A DNA stretch of 59,736 bases, from the NCBI GenBank assembly GCA_016935435.1, contig JAFGQZ010000069.1, forward strand, positions 1 to 59,736, given 5' to 3'. A program made the position numbers and the translations under genes. The notes beneath the pieces are model-generated. The model did not search any database, was not told the DNA's origin, and was given only the letters and a program-made list of their open reading frames with translations. Origin of the DNA: Bacteroidales bacterium (GTDB lineage Bacteria; Bacteroidota; Bacteroidia; Bacteroidales; UBA10428). This document shows positions 48,282 to 55,754 of the stretch, in pieces (the stretch's first letter is position 1; each line of letters opens with the position of its first letter).

Positions 48282-48322
48282 ATTTTTTAGTTTAATTTAT
48301 CAATAGTTAGTTACTTATAATA

Positions 48323-50080
48323 TCAGGATTCCTGTAGTTTGTGAGAAAACTTCAGGATAATAAACTCTGCAGGCCTTACTACTGCCATCCCTATTTCAAC
48401 ATTCATCCTGCCTTCCAGAATATCAAGGGCAGTCATTGTTTCGCCGAGGCCAACTTTAACAAAAAAAGCTTCGTCGGTTTTTGCACCGGCAAGTGCTCCT
48501 TGCCGCCATAATGTTACCAGAAAGTTTTCGATCATTGTTTTTGTACGAAGCCATGTTTTGGCGTCGTTAGGCTCAAAAACTACAAACTCCGTAGCTTTTT
48601 TTACCGATTCTTCCACAAAATTGTAAAACCTACGTACCGGAACATATCGCCATTCGTTGTCGTTTCCGGCCAGTGTGCGTGCTCCCCAGACAATGCTGCC
48701 TTTCCCGGCAAACTTCCTTATTATGTTTATCGATTTTCCCGAGGTAGCATCAACGTTCATGTCCATTTGCTGCTCGTGTGTAACCAAAACTGTTGGTTCC
48801 TTTACCAGCCTCAGGCTAACATTTGCTGGAGCTTTCCATACGCCTCTTTCATAATCGACCCGTGCAAATACCCCGGCCATGGCCGATGAAGGGTACAATG
48901 TTATTTTATAGAGTTTTTTGATCTCCTTAACAATATTGTTGTATAGCGTTTTGTCGGGGGCAACGCCGTTTGAGCCACCGGCAAGGTTAGCCCCTGAAAT
49001 GATTATCCCTGCATCGCCGTTATCGGTATATGCAAGGGTTATGCTGTTTCCGGTGGCACCGGCGGTGTTTGCTGTTAGTGTTATAATGCCAGACACCCTT
49101 GTTGCGGTGTATGCTGCATCGGCATAAGAGGTAATTGCCGTATGTAGCGATGTAGCTGCCTGTATATTGGTGGATCCGGCATTCCAGTCAACCCCTTCGG
49201 TAAAATCGTGTCCGTTTATGGTAACAACATCGCCAGCCAGCAAATTATAGTCATCAACGGCAATGGTGCCAGTTGCAGCAACCGCAGCAGCTATTCCGTT
49301 GTTAACATCGTCGAGCGAACGTCCGCCAGTAAAAACTGCTCCCGTTCGGCTGTCAGTAATAGCTATGCCTGAGTCTTCAAAATTAAGGTCGATAGTTGTT
49401 TTGAGCGACGGATAATAGCAGGCGCCGTATTTCAAATAATCGGCACCTACATCAGCCCTGAAACCTACGCCATCGTCGAAAACCGTTCCTCCTAAAACCC
49501 TGGCGTCGATAAGTGCAAAACGGTCTTGTTGTACACTGCATTGTGTAAGCATATCGTCGTTAATGGTCTTGCGGCCTGCAGCATTTAATATAATAGCATC
49601 GGGCACAACCAGCAGGGTTACCTCGTCTTCTTTTTCAACGGCTGCAAGACCTGCCTGTAATGCCCCCAGCGAAATTAATGTCGATGGATCAGCTGGAACA
49701 GGGTCGGGTGTATAAGTCCCAACAGATACAACATAACATGGGCCTCCGCCATTTGCAAAATACATTACCAGATTATAGTAAAGTATATAGGGCGAAAGCT
49801 TTGTTGTTGCTGCCACTGCTATCGAAGTTTTTTCTTCCGTTACGCCGGTACCCGTCAATGTTACAGTTAACGCCTCGTCGAAAGCTTTTCCAAAAATTTC
49901 TTCATATTCCAGTAAGGAAGTTATCCTTACAGGTGTATTTGCAGGAAGAGTTACTCCTTTCTTAACACTTTTTTCTGTGTAACCAACGAATGCCGGAATT
50001 GCTGTTGCAACCGGTGCCACTGATGCCGGCAGTTTCGAGATTTCCTCGATATAAACACCTGGTGTTGAATAGTTGGCCAT
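48323..50080 (-). CDS. eCIS tail sheath protein, long form with inserted domain
   Basis: 585 residues. The N-terminus (YSTPGVYIEEISKLPASVAPVATAIPAFVGYTE) and C-terminus (RPAEFIILKFSHKLQES) match the short sheath. An extra domain sits at about residues 258-376. It contains VVTINGHDFTEGVDWNAGS and TAGATGNSITLAYTD, a repeat type found in phage tail and sheath proteins. Such insertions normally decorate the outer sheath surface. It lies 48 nt after the 479-aa gene. Like Afp2-4, multiple sheath paralogues are usual in eCIS; here there are two. Confidence 0.95.
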   Translation of the reverse strand: MANYSTPGVYIEEISKLPASVAPVATAIPAFVGYTEKSVKKGVTLPANTPVRITSLLEYEEIFGKAFDEALTVTLTGTGVTEEKTSIAVAATTKLSPYILYYNLVMYFANGGGPCYVVSVGTYTPDPVPADPSTLISLGALQAGLAAVEKEDEVTLLVVPDAIILNAAGRKTINDDMLTQCSVQQDRFALIDARVLGGTVFDDGVGFRADVGADYLKYGACYYPSLKTTIDLNFEDSGIAITDSRTGAVFTGGRSLDDVNNGIAAAVAATGTIAVDDYNLLAGDVVTINGHDFTEGVDWNAGSTNIQAATSLHTAITSYADAAYTATRVSGIITLTANTAGATGNSITLAYTDNGDAGIIISGANLAGGSNGVAPDKTLYNNIVKEIKKLYKITLYPSSAMAGVFARVDYERGVWKAPANVSLRLVKEPTVLVTHEQQMDMNVDATSGKSINIIRKFAGKGSIVWGARTLAGNDNEWRYVPVRRFYNFVEESVKKATEFVVFEPNDAKTWLRTKTMIENFLVTLWRQGALAGAKTDEAFFVKVGLGETMTALDILEGRMNVEIGMAVVRPAEFIILKFSHKLQES

Positions 50081-50128
50081 AATACTTTTACTTTAAATTA
50101 TTTTTAATTCTTATTGTTTTGTCTGTTT

Positions 50129-51568
50129 TCAGATAAATACATAAACTTCAGCTTCGGGCACCCCTGTTTCGGCCTTTCTGATTGTGCTTAGTGAAGGATT
50201 TGGTAAATGAGGCGCAATAGTTTGGTTATTCGATGCCTTTCGAAGCTGAATGTTTGATTTAGGCAATTCGTAGAAAGGGATGTTTTCTTCCGACCGAAAT
50301 ACCAGCGAAGGCAATTCGTTAACTTTAAAATCGTAATGCATTAATGATGCTGTTACTGCTACCGATGCATCGCCGTTAATTGCTGTAACAATAGCATTTG
50401 CCGTATCTTCGGGAGTTGCTCCTTTTATAAATTCGGAACCTTCGGTAAAACCAGTTCCATTTATTGTAAGTGTATATCCGTTTACCGAATTGTTTATTAG
50501 CGTAATGATACCATTTGCGGCTTTTGTTGCTGTTCCATCCGATAAAGTTTCGCCCGACAATATAAGAGCAGGAAAAGTACCCCCCCCCGAATATGCCATT
50601 ATTATATTGTTGCCAGCTTCGCCTGGAGAGTTGGCCTCGATTAAAATACCTGAATACGCCCGATTAAAATTATTGATTTGATATGGACTTCCGTTTATTG
50701 TTCCACTATCGCTTATAATAAGCGATTCGGTGTTAAAATCGATTTTCTTGCTTTTATTAATAATAAAATATTTCCAGACAGACACAGTGCGGGAAAACTG
50801 AATCTTGTATTCTTCCGCAAGACCATACAAATGTGCGCTTGCATTGTCGTATTGAATTTCGGTGATCCCTAATATTTTTTTACCGGAGAGCAAATCATCG
50901 GCATAAATTTTTTCTTCTTTCAAAATTGTTGTTCCGGTTGAATCCAGTATATTAATTGTATACCTTCCCTTTTGTTTTTTCCTTAAGTCGATTTGTTGTC
51001 CAAACATATTTGAATGACTGATAGTCAGGCTTAACGTTGTCGGCAATGGATTGCCATCAATATCTTCACCAATGGATACAGGATTACCATCAGTATCGGT
51101 CACCTTCATTAAAACGCTGGCTGGATTTCCGCTAAGAGTAAAGGAGAAAGTAAATAATTGAGGCTGAAGCGAATCGATTATTGAATGTTCGACAATTTCG
51201 GGATTACTTTTATTGTTTGATGCGTTTGCCGGGTTGTTTGTATAAAAAAGAATATTTCCCGACATGTAATTACGACCGGCTGGTTCGTCCAAATCGGTAA
51301 TATTGAGTAAACCTGCAGCATTGTTGGCTGACATATAAAACCGGAAATTTTGCTTGCCCGATATTGGTATAAGTGGTGTAATACCATCTATACCGGTACG
51401 AAAAAGAACCGTAATACCATGCTGAACCTTTTTAAACAGCATATTACTGTTTTTAAGCAAGGTTCTTGTTTCTTCCAATGGGGTAAGGGTTACAAACCGG
51501 TCGAACCCGTCCGCAAAATAGTTATGCCCTATAACCAGATTAAAAAGCCTTTTATAATTAATAGTCAT
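50129..51568 (-). CDS. Unassigned eCIS structural protein sharing a domain with the long sheath
   Basis: 479 residues from ATG 51568 (MTINYKRLFNLVIGHNYFADGFD). The frame is open further upstream, but only within the cap gene. The N-terminal 290 residues are beta-rich with no family I can name; GHNYFADG and a KYFIINKS-type segment stand out. Residues about 305-405 carry SPGEAGNNIIMAYSG, then YTLTINGTGFTEGSEFIKGA, the same elements as the sheath insertion in opposite order. The start overlaps the DUF4255 stop by 11 nt. Its location between cap and sheath genes fits a cap adaptor or sheath-capping component. This is inferred from position only. Confidence 0.6.
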   Translation of the reverse strand: MTINYKRLFNLVIGHNYFADGFDRFVTLTPLEETRTLLKNSNMLFKKVQHGITVLFRTGIDGITPLIPISGKQNFRFYMSANNAAGLLNITDLDEPAGRNYMSGNILFYTNNPANASNNKSNPEIVEHSIIDSLQPQLFTFSFTLSGNPASVLMKVTDTDGNPVSIGEDIDGNPLPTTLSLTISHSNMFGQQIDLRKKQKGRYTINILDSTGTTILKEEKIYADDLLSGKKILGITEIQYDNASAHLYGLAEEYKIQFSRTVSVWKYFIINKSKKIDFNTESLIISDSGTINGSPYQINNFNRAYSGILIEANSPGEAGNNIIMAYSGGGTFPALILSGETLSDGTATKAANGIITLINNSVNGYTLTINGTGFTEGSEFIKGATPEDTANAIVTAINGDASVAVTASLMHYDFKVNELPSLVFRSEENIPFYELPKSNIQLRKASNNQTIAPHLPNPSLSTIRKAETGVPEAEVYVFI

Positions 51569-52178
51569 ACCCCTTTGATTTTCCGTTAACCGAGACTTGT
51601 TCAATTGGTGCCGACGACTGCTGGAATTCTCTTTCCTGGAATGTTATGAGCCTTATTTTATATAGTACCGATGGCAGGTATTTGGCCCCTACAACCGACC
51701 AGAAATTATATAACTGTTCGAACGAATAGGAATAAAGCTCAACAACAAGCTTGCTAATATTCGGATCGTAGGAAATCAGCGAAGGTGAATTTTCGCGCGT
51801 AAATACATTTTTGGCCTGGAAAAACGATATGATAAACGATAATTGCTTTAACCCCTCAACATAGTCATCGGATGTGTCAATTTCGTCGTTATCCTGAAAG
51901 TTAGCTGAAATAAGCACATATAGATTCAGATTTATTTCAGGGTTATAGTATTCAACATTTCCCTCCTTATTCATGTAAGCAGTACGCTGGTCTTTATAAA
52001 CCCTTTCTTCTTCTATATTGATGAGGGAAACGCCCAGCGATTTATCGGGTATCATAATGCCGCCTGTTTCGGTGGCAATACTGGTAAGAAATACCCTATC
52101 GACATCGGGGGTACCTGTTTTTAGTTTCAGGTACTGGTTGAGCTGGTTGGTTAAAAACGAAAGCGATGTATGTATCAT
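51558..52178 (-). CDS. DUF4255 tube terminator/cap protein (Afp16-like)
   Basis: 206 residues, first gene of the eCIS operon. The N-terminus (MIHTSLSFLTNQLNQYLKLKTG) and the central SLGVSLINIEEERVYKDQ, NPEINLNLYVLISANF and YVEGLKQLSFIISFFQAKNVF segments match the DUF4255/Pvc16_N family. These proteins cap and terminate the tube-sheath at the end distal to the baseplate. It starts 158 nt after the LuxR-type regulator gene, so the operon promoter should lie at about 52179-52336, where repeated GGAACTTC motifs are found. Confidence 0.93.
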   Translation of the reverse strand: MIHTSLSFLTNQLNQYLKLKTGTPDVDRVFLTSIATETGGIMIPDKSLGVSLINIEEERVYKDQRTAYMNKEGNVEYYNPEINLNLYVLISANFQDNDEIDTSDDYVEGLKQLSFIISFFQAKNVFTRENSPSLISYDPNISKLVVELYSYSFEQLYNFWSVVGAKYLPSVLYKIRLITFQEREFQQSSAPIEQVSVNGKSKGYDY

Positions 52179-52234
52179 TTCAATTGCCTGGTAAATGACT
52201 ATTGAACGAATAGGTTTGGTTGTTACAGCTTACG

Positions 52235-52291
52235 GGGAACTTCCCTGAAAGACAAGAACAACATAGTTTAATAAATCAAAAATGGAACTTC
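52235..52291. promoter_or_regulatory. Repeated GGAACTTC motif upstream of the eCIS operon (operator candidate)
   Basis: GGAACTTC occurs at 52236-52243, inside the 11-bp palindrome GGGAACTTCCC (52235-52245), and again at 52284-52291, 48 bp apart on the same strand. Both lie in the 158-nt gap between the LuxR-type regulator and the first eCIS gene. No match to a known operator is claimed. Confidence 0.35.
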
Positions 52292-52308
52292 TGTGGATAG
52301 AAATCAAT

Positions 52309-52322
52309 CCTCATTAATGAGG
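52309..52322 (-). terminator. Short palindrome after the LuxR-type regulator gene
   Basis: CCTCATTAATGAGG is a perfect 14-bp palindrome 14 nt beyond the regulator stop codon. The - strand continuation lacks a T run, so it is a weak terminator or an operator-like site rather than a clear transcription stop. Read-through into the eCIS operon is possible. Confidence 0.35.
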
Positions 52323-52336
52323 GTTTTTGCCAGGAT

Positions 52337-53047
52337 TTATATCAACATTAGTTTTGTGGCCTGCTTTATAAGTTCTGCTGTGTTTTTTACCTGCAATTTA
52401 CTGATGAGGTTTTTACGGTGCGATATAACTGTGGTAACGCTAATATTCAGGTTTCGGGCAATTTCTTTGGCTATAAGCCCTTTGCCAATCAGGTTGAGTA
52501 CTTCGCTTTCGCGTTTTGTAACAGTAGTACTTGTATGTGGAATATTGCGGGGCAATTTGCTGTTTTTTATTGCCAGGGCATTGGCCATTTCGGTTTGAAA
52601 AAGCCCGTCGGCAATAAACCCGCATTTATGTAGCGTATTGTTTGGGGAATAACGGTAATCGAACGAAACAAACTCAAGGTATTTCCAGAAGCCGTTTTCA
52701 TGCTTTATACGACAGGCCATGCTATTAAAGAAATAGCTTTTGCATTCGGGATGCGATATGTTGCTAATTGGCGAAGTAATATTGAAATAGCTTAGAAACT
52801 GCATAGTATCGGACGGGTGTATCAGGTCTTTAAGCGTATTGCCTTTTTGAATAGTGCACAGCAGGTTGTTGCCAAGAATGGCCAATACCGACTGGCTAAC
52901 CCGTGTAAATTTTTTCGTGTTTAAATCGTAATCGAAGGCAGCAATGCTTTTCGATGCATCGAATACAGGAATGAGGTTTCCGGGGTTGTGCTGGAAGCAC
53001 ACAAACAAAACCCGCAAAATGTCGGTCAGGTAGAAGGTGTCCATCAT
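52337..53047 (-). CDS. LuxR-type transcriptional regulator with PAS-like sensor, candidate eCIS regulator
   Basis: 236 residues. The N-terminal about 150 residues have the look of a PAS fold (IAAFDYDLNTKKFTRVSQSVLAILG, LKDLIHPSD, then a second half with FWKYLEFVSFDYRYSPN). The C-terminus is a LuxR/NarL helix-turn-helix (TKRESEVLNLIGKGLIAKEIARNLNISVTTVISHRKNLISKLQVKN, about residues 173-220). There is no receiver and no autoinducer-binding domain. It is encoded immediately upstream of, and in the same direction as, the eCIS operon, which suggests that it senses an internal or small-molecule cue and controls that operon. This link is positional. Confidence 0.88.
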   Translation of the reverse strand: MMDTFYLTDILRVLFVCFQHNPGNLIPVFDASKSIAAFDYDLNTKKFTRVSQSVLAILGNNLLCTIQKGNTLKDLIHPSDTMQFLSYFNITSPISNISHPECKSYFFNSMACRIKHENGFWKYLEFVSFDYRYSPNNTLHKCGFIADGLFQTEMANALAIKNSKLPRNIPHTSTTVTKRESEVLNLIGKGLIAKEIARNLNISVTTVISHRKNLISKLQVKNTAELIKQATKLMLI

Positions 53048-53380
53048 GTAGAGTTGTAGTTTGGTTGTGGTTTATATTATACTGGGTTCAAAAATGCCGC
53101 ATATGTATTGGTATATAGTAATTTATATATTTTGGTAAGGGTTTTTATTTAACCTTTATACTGTAAATTTAAAAAAATATTGTGCCAAAAAAAAGCAGAA
53201 GCAAGTATGTTACAGAACAAACTTAAATGCACCTGTAACCAAAATTGCTAATGAGGATATGGAAAGTATATATTTTTTCACTGCTGACACTTATTTTGAC
53301 TTTTATGCAAAAAAATGTGGCCAGTAAGAATTAATAGATAAGGAACAGATTATTGAATTTGTTAATGCCTATTTTTTGCA
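53048..53380. other. 333-nt intergenic region upstream of the regulator gene
   Basis: AT-rich, with no RNA gene or convincing protein gene. It must hold the promoter of the LuxR-type regulator (- strand) and the 3' end of the serB transcript is on its other side. A 27-codon + strand frame (53251-53334) encodes a hydrophobic peptide starting MRIWKVYIFSLLTLIL, signal-peptide-like but ending soon after. I regard it as a possible decayed gene start or leader, not a supported gene. Confidence 0.5.
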
Positions 53381-54604
53381 CTAATTCAGTTCCCTGTCCC
53401 TGAAGCCCATAAGGTACAAAATTGCATCGAGGCCTATGGTGGAAATGGCATGTTTGGCATTTTCCTTCACTTTTGGCTTTGCATGAAAAGCTATGCCCAA
53501 CCCGGCAATGTTTATCATTGGCAGGTCGTTTGCCCCGTCGCCTACGGCAACAACCTGTTCGAGGTGTATGTCTTCTTTAAAGGCAATTTTCTTTAGCCAT
53601 TCGGCTTTCATTTCTCCATTAACAATATCGCCAAGGTGTTTGCCGGTAAGTTTACCATTGGTAATTTCCAGCTCATTGGCAAAAACATAGTCGATATCGA
53701 ATTTTCGTTGCAGGTATTTGCCAAAGTAGTTAAACCCGCCAGAGAGTATAGCCGTTTTAAACCCATATTTTTTAAGGGTTGCAAACAAACGTTCGGCGCC
53801 CTCGGTTATCGGAAGGTTTTCGGCAATTTCCTGCATAACGGTTTCGTCGAGGCCTTTCAGCAATGCCAAGCGCTGTTTAAAGCTTTCGTTAAAGTCGATT
53901 TCGCCGCGCATGGCCGCTTCGGTAATTTTATCGACCTCGTCGCCAACGCCCGCACGTTTGGCCAGTTCAACAATTACTTCGGCCTGAATAAGGGTGCTGT
54001 CCATGTCGAAACATACCAGGCGCCTGTTACGCCGGTAAATATTATCGACCTGAAAGGCTATATCGGCGCCTATTTCGCGAGAAATATCCATAAATTTCTG
54101 CCGCATTTCTGGCTGGTTTACCGGAATGCCCCTAACCGAAAGCTGGATACATGCCTTTGTCGAACCTTCATCAATATTCTCGCCCAGGGGGATACGGCCT
54201 GTGAGGCGTGTAATATTGTCGATATTAAGGCCCTGGCTGAAAATAATGTCGGTAAGTTTTGAGATTTGGCGGGCTGTAATTTTACGTGCAATGAGGGTTA
54301 TAATATAGCGGTCTTTTCCCTGCATGCTTACCCACTGGTTGTATTTTTCTTCGCCAATGGGGGTAAACTTAACTTTTATGCCGGTTTCATAGGCTTTAAA
54401 CAACAGGTCTTTTAATACCGGTGCCGACTCCGATTCTTTGGGCAGTTCGAACAAAATGCCCAGCGAAAGCTGATCGTGAATAACTGCCTGGCCTATATCG
54501 AGAATGTTAACATTGTATGCCGATAAAATTGTTGTGAGGGTTGATGTTACACCCGGCTTGTCTTCGCCTGTAATATTTACTAAAATAATCTCTCGCTGCG
54601 CCAT
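53381..54604 (-). CDS. serB: Phosphoserine phosphatase SerB with N-terminal ACT domains
   Basis: Final step of serine synthesis (phosphoserine to serine), cytosolic. 407 residues: residues 1-170 form two ACT-like regulatory modules (LVNITGEDKPGVTSTLTTILS; RYIITLIARKITARQISKLTDII). The HAD catalytic domain begins near residue 195 with the nucleophile motif FDMDST (D200 and D202), then AILSGGFNYF and the final VVAVGDGANDLPMI for magnesium. The ACT-HAD fusion is the usual form in Bacteroidota. It is monocistronic; a terminator from the next gene upstream lies at 54645-54677. Confidence 0.95.
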   Translation of the reverse strand: MAQREIILVNITGEDKPGVTSTLTTILSAYNVNILDIGQAVIHDQLSLGILFELPKESESAPVLKDLLFKAYETGIKVKFTPIGEEKYNQWVSMQGKDRYIITLIARKITARQISKLTDIIFSQGLNIDNITRLTGRIPLGENIDEGSTKACIQLSVRGIPVNQPEMRQKFMDISREIGADIAFQVDNIYRRNRRLVCFDMDSTLIQAEVIVELAKRAGVGDEVDKITEAAMRGEIDFNESFKQRLALLKGLDETVMQEIAENLPITEGAERLFATLKKYGFKTAILSGGFNYFGKYLQRKFDIDYVFANELEITNGKLTGKHLGDIVNGEMKAEWLKKIAFKEDIHLEQVVAVGDGANDLPMINIAGLGIAFHAKPKVKENAKHAISTIGLDAILYLMGFRDRELN

Positions 54605-54621
54605 TGGTTATATTTTGTGTG

Positions 54622-54629
54622 CAAAGATA
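54622..54629 (-). promoter_or_regulatory. Candidate -7 element of serB
   Basis: On the - strand TATCTTTG matches the Bacteroidota TAnnTTTG consensus and ends 17 nt before the serB start codon, which would give a short leader. The -33 region is a T-rich stretch that also forms part of the upstream terminator, without a clear TTTG. Confidence 0.35.
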
Positions 54630-54644
54630 GGCATCAACCGGTTT

Positions 54645-54677
54645 AAAAAAAAGGAGGCCGGTTGAATTAACCGGCCT
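54645..54677 (-). terminator. Intrinsic terminator after the CBM9-like T9SS protein gene
   Basis: Perfect 9-bp stem (aggccggtt / aaccggcct, 5-nt loop) followed on the - strand by CC and eight T. It ends the transcript of the 54726-55730 gene, and probably of the four-gene group from 59098. Confidence 0.88.
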
Positions 54678-54725
54678 ATTATATAACTATTTTGATAATT
54701 ATTAAGATTGTGTTACTTACCTGGT

Positions 54726-55730
54726 TTATTCGACCATAATTTTTTGTGTTTCTGTTGAACCTGCATTATCAGTCAGACTGATAAAATAGATGCCCCTGCT
54801 TAAATGGCCGATATCGATTCGGGTTTGGCCATGCAGGTTGGTTTTTGGTTCGCCGATGATCTGTCCGTTTGCATTAAAGAGGCTATAACTGACAAATTCA
54901 GGGTTGTTAATGAACAGGCAGCCGTTTGCGGGGTTAGGGTAAATAAGGGTAGTTGGTTCAGTTGCCGGTATAATACTATTGGGCATGTCGGGATCGATAA
55001 GCAAAAGTGTCCCGAAATAGTCGGCAGTTTGGTAGTTGACATCGTTTTTACCAGAGGGCATTTTCATCGATCCGATAAAATTGTCGCGTGCAAAATTTCC
55101 ATCGTTATCGCAATAGGCAAGGGTGAGCCCCATAATTTCGTTGGCTGTTAGCTGCCTTCGGCTGTTTTCGGGCGAGTTTCTTGTAAAATCGTCGGTAAAC
55201 ACTTTTATGGCAAATTCCCACATATAGGTGTTCGGCGCAATGGTATCGATTTTTACTTCAAGGTTATCGTTAAATGTTTTGGGCGAACGGTCTTTATCAA
55301 TATCAACCGCATCGTACTTAATGCTTGCATGGTAGGCAAAGGCATTGTGGTTGTACCAATGGTCGCCGCCCGAGTGGTCTTCGTCAAAAAAAATCTCTAC
55401 ACAATCGTCGGTCCAATACCTATCGGCCGGTTCCGATTGTTGATCCGATAAAGAATCGTCGGTTACTTCTACAAGCATATATAATAAATTGTTGTCCCAG
55501 GCAAGTTTGTACCTTCCGGTAAAGTCGCTGGGGGTCATTGCGGGGCCCATCCATAGAACATTTATTGGGTACCATGCAGCCGAAGCCCAGCAGGCATCGG
55601 CATCGCTTCCGTCTATTGCAGGGGGAGTATGGCTTATGTATGCTTTAATAGTATCGGTTTGGGTTTGTGCAACGCAGGTAATGGTGACTGCAAGCCAAAG
55701 AAATGTGAGAAGGAGAATTTTTTTGTTCAT
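54726..55730 (-). CDS. Secreted CBM9-like protein with T9SS type A sorting domain
   Basis: 334 residues with a signal peptide (MNKKILLLTFLWLAVTITCVAQ). Residues about 25-245 resemble the CBM9-like domain of heme- or carbohydrate-binding type (ISHTPPAIDGSDADACWASAAW, DNNLLYMLVEVTDDSL, DDCVEIFFDEDHSG). The C-terminal about 70 residues are a Por secretion system type A signal (LIYPNPANGCLFINN, FNANGQI, ISLTDNAGSTETQKIMVE). It should be exported by Sec and T9SS to the surface or medium, where it may bind a sugar. Ligand unknown. It follows the 657-aa gene by 24 nt. Confidence 0.82.
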   Translation of the reverse strand: MNKKILLLTFLWLAVTITCVAQTQTDTIKAYISHTPPAIDGSDADACWASAAWYPINVLWMGPAMTPSDFTGRYKLAWDNNLLYMLVEVTDDSLSDQQSEPADRYWTDDCVEIFFDEDHSGGDHWYNHNAFAYHASIKYDAVDIDKDRSPKTFNDNLEVKIDTIAPNTYMWEFAIKVFTDDFTRNSPENSRRQLTANEIMGLTLAYCDNDGNFARDNFIGSMKMPSGKNDVNYQTADYFGTLLLIDPDMPNSIIPATEPTTLIYPNPANGCLFINNPEFVSYSLFNANGQIIGEPKTNLHGQTRIDIGHLSRGIYFISLTDNAGSTETQKIMVE

Positions 55731-55754
55731 TGTGTTGCGTTTATATGTATAGTT

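Noticed and set aside
20003..52178. Type VI secretion system
   Set aside because: VgrG-like, PAAR and gp25 proteins are shared with T6SS, but no TssJ, TssL, TssM or ClpV is present, and the AAA+ gene, tape measure, DUF4255 and DUF4157 genes are eCIS hallmarks.
20003..52178. Prophage or R-type tailocin
   Set aside because: No capsid, portal, terminase, lysis or integrase genes, and the wedge, ATPase and DUF5908 genes are not phage-like.
52337..53047. Quorum-sensing LuxR homologue
   Set aside because: The N-terminal domain reads as PAS-like and has no acyl-homoserine-lactone pocket signature; no luxI-type gene is nearby.
53251..53334. 27-codon hydrophobic frame on the + strand
   Set aside because: Signal-peptide-like start but it ends at once, with no continuation in other frames; too short to support as a gene.
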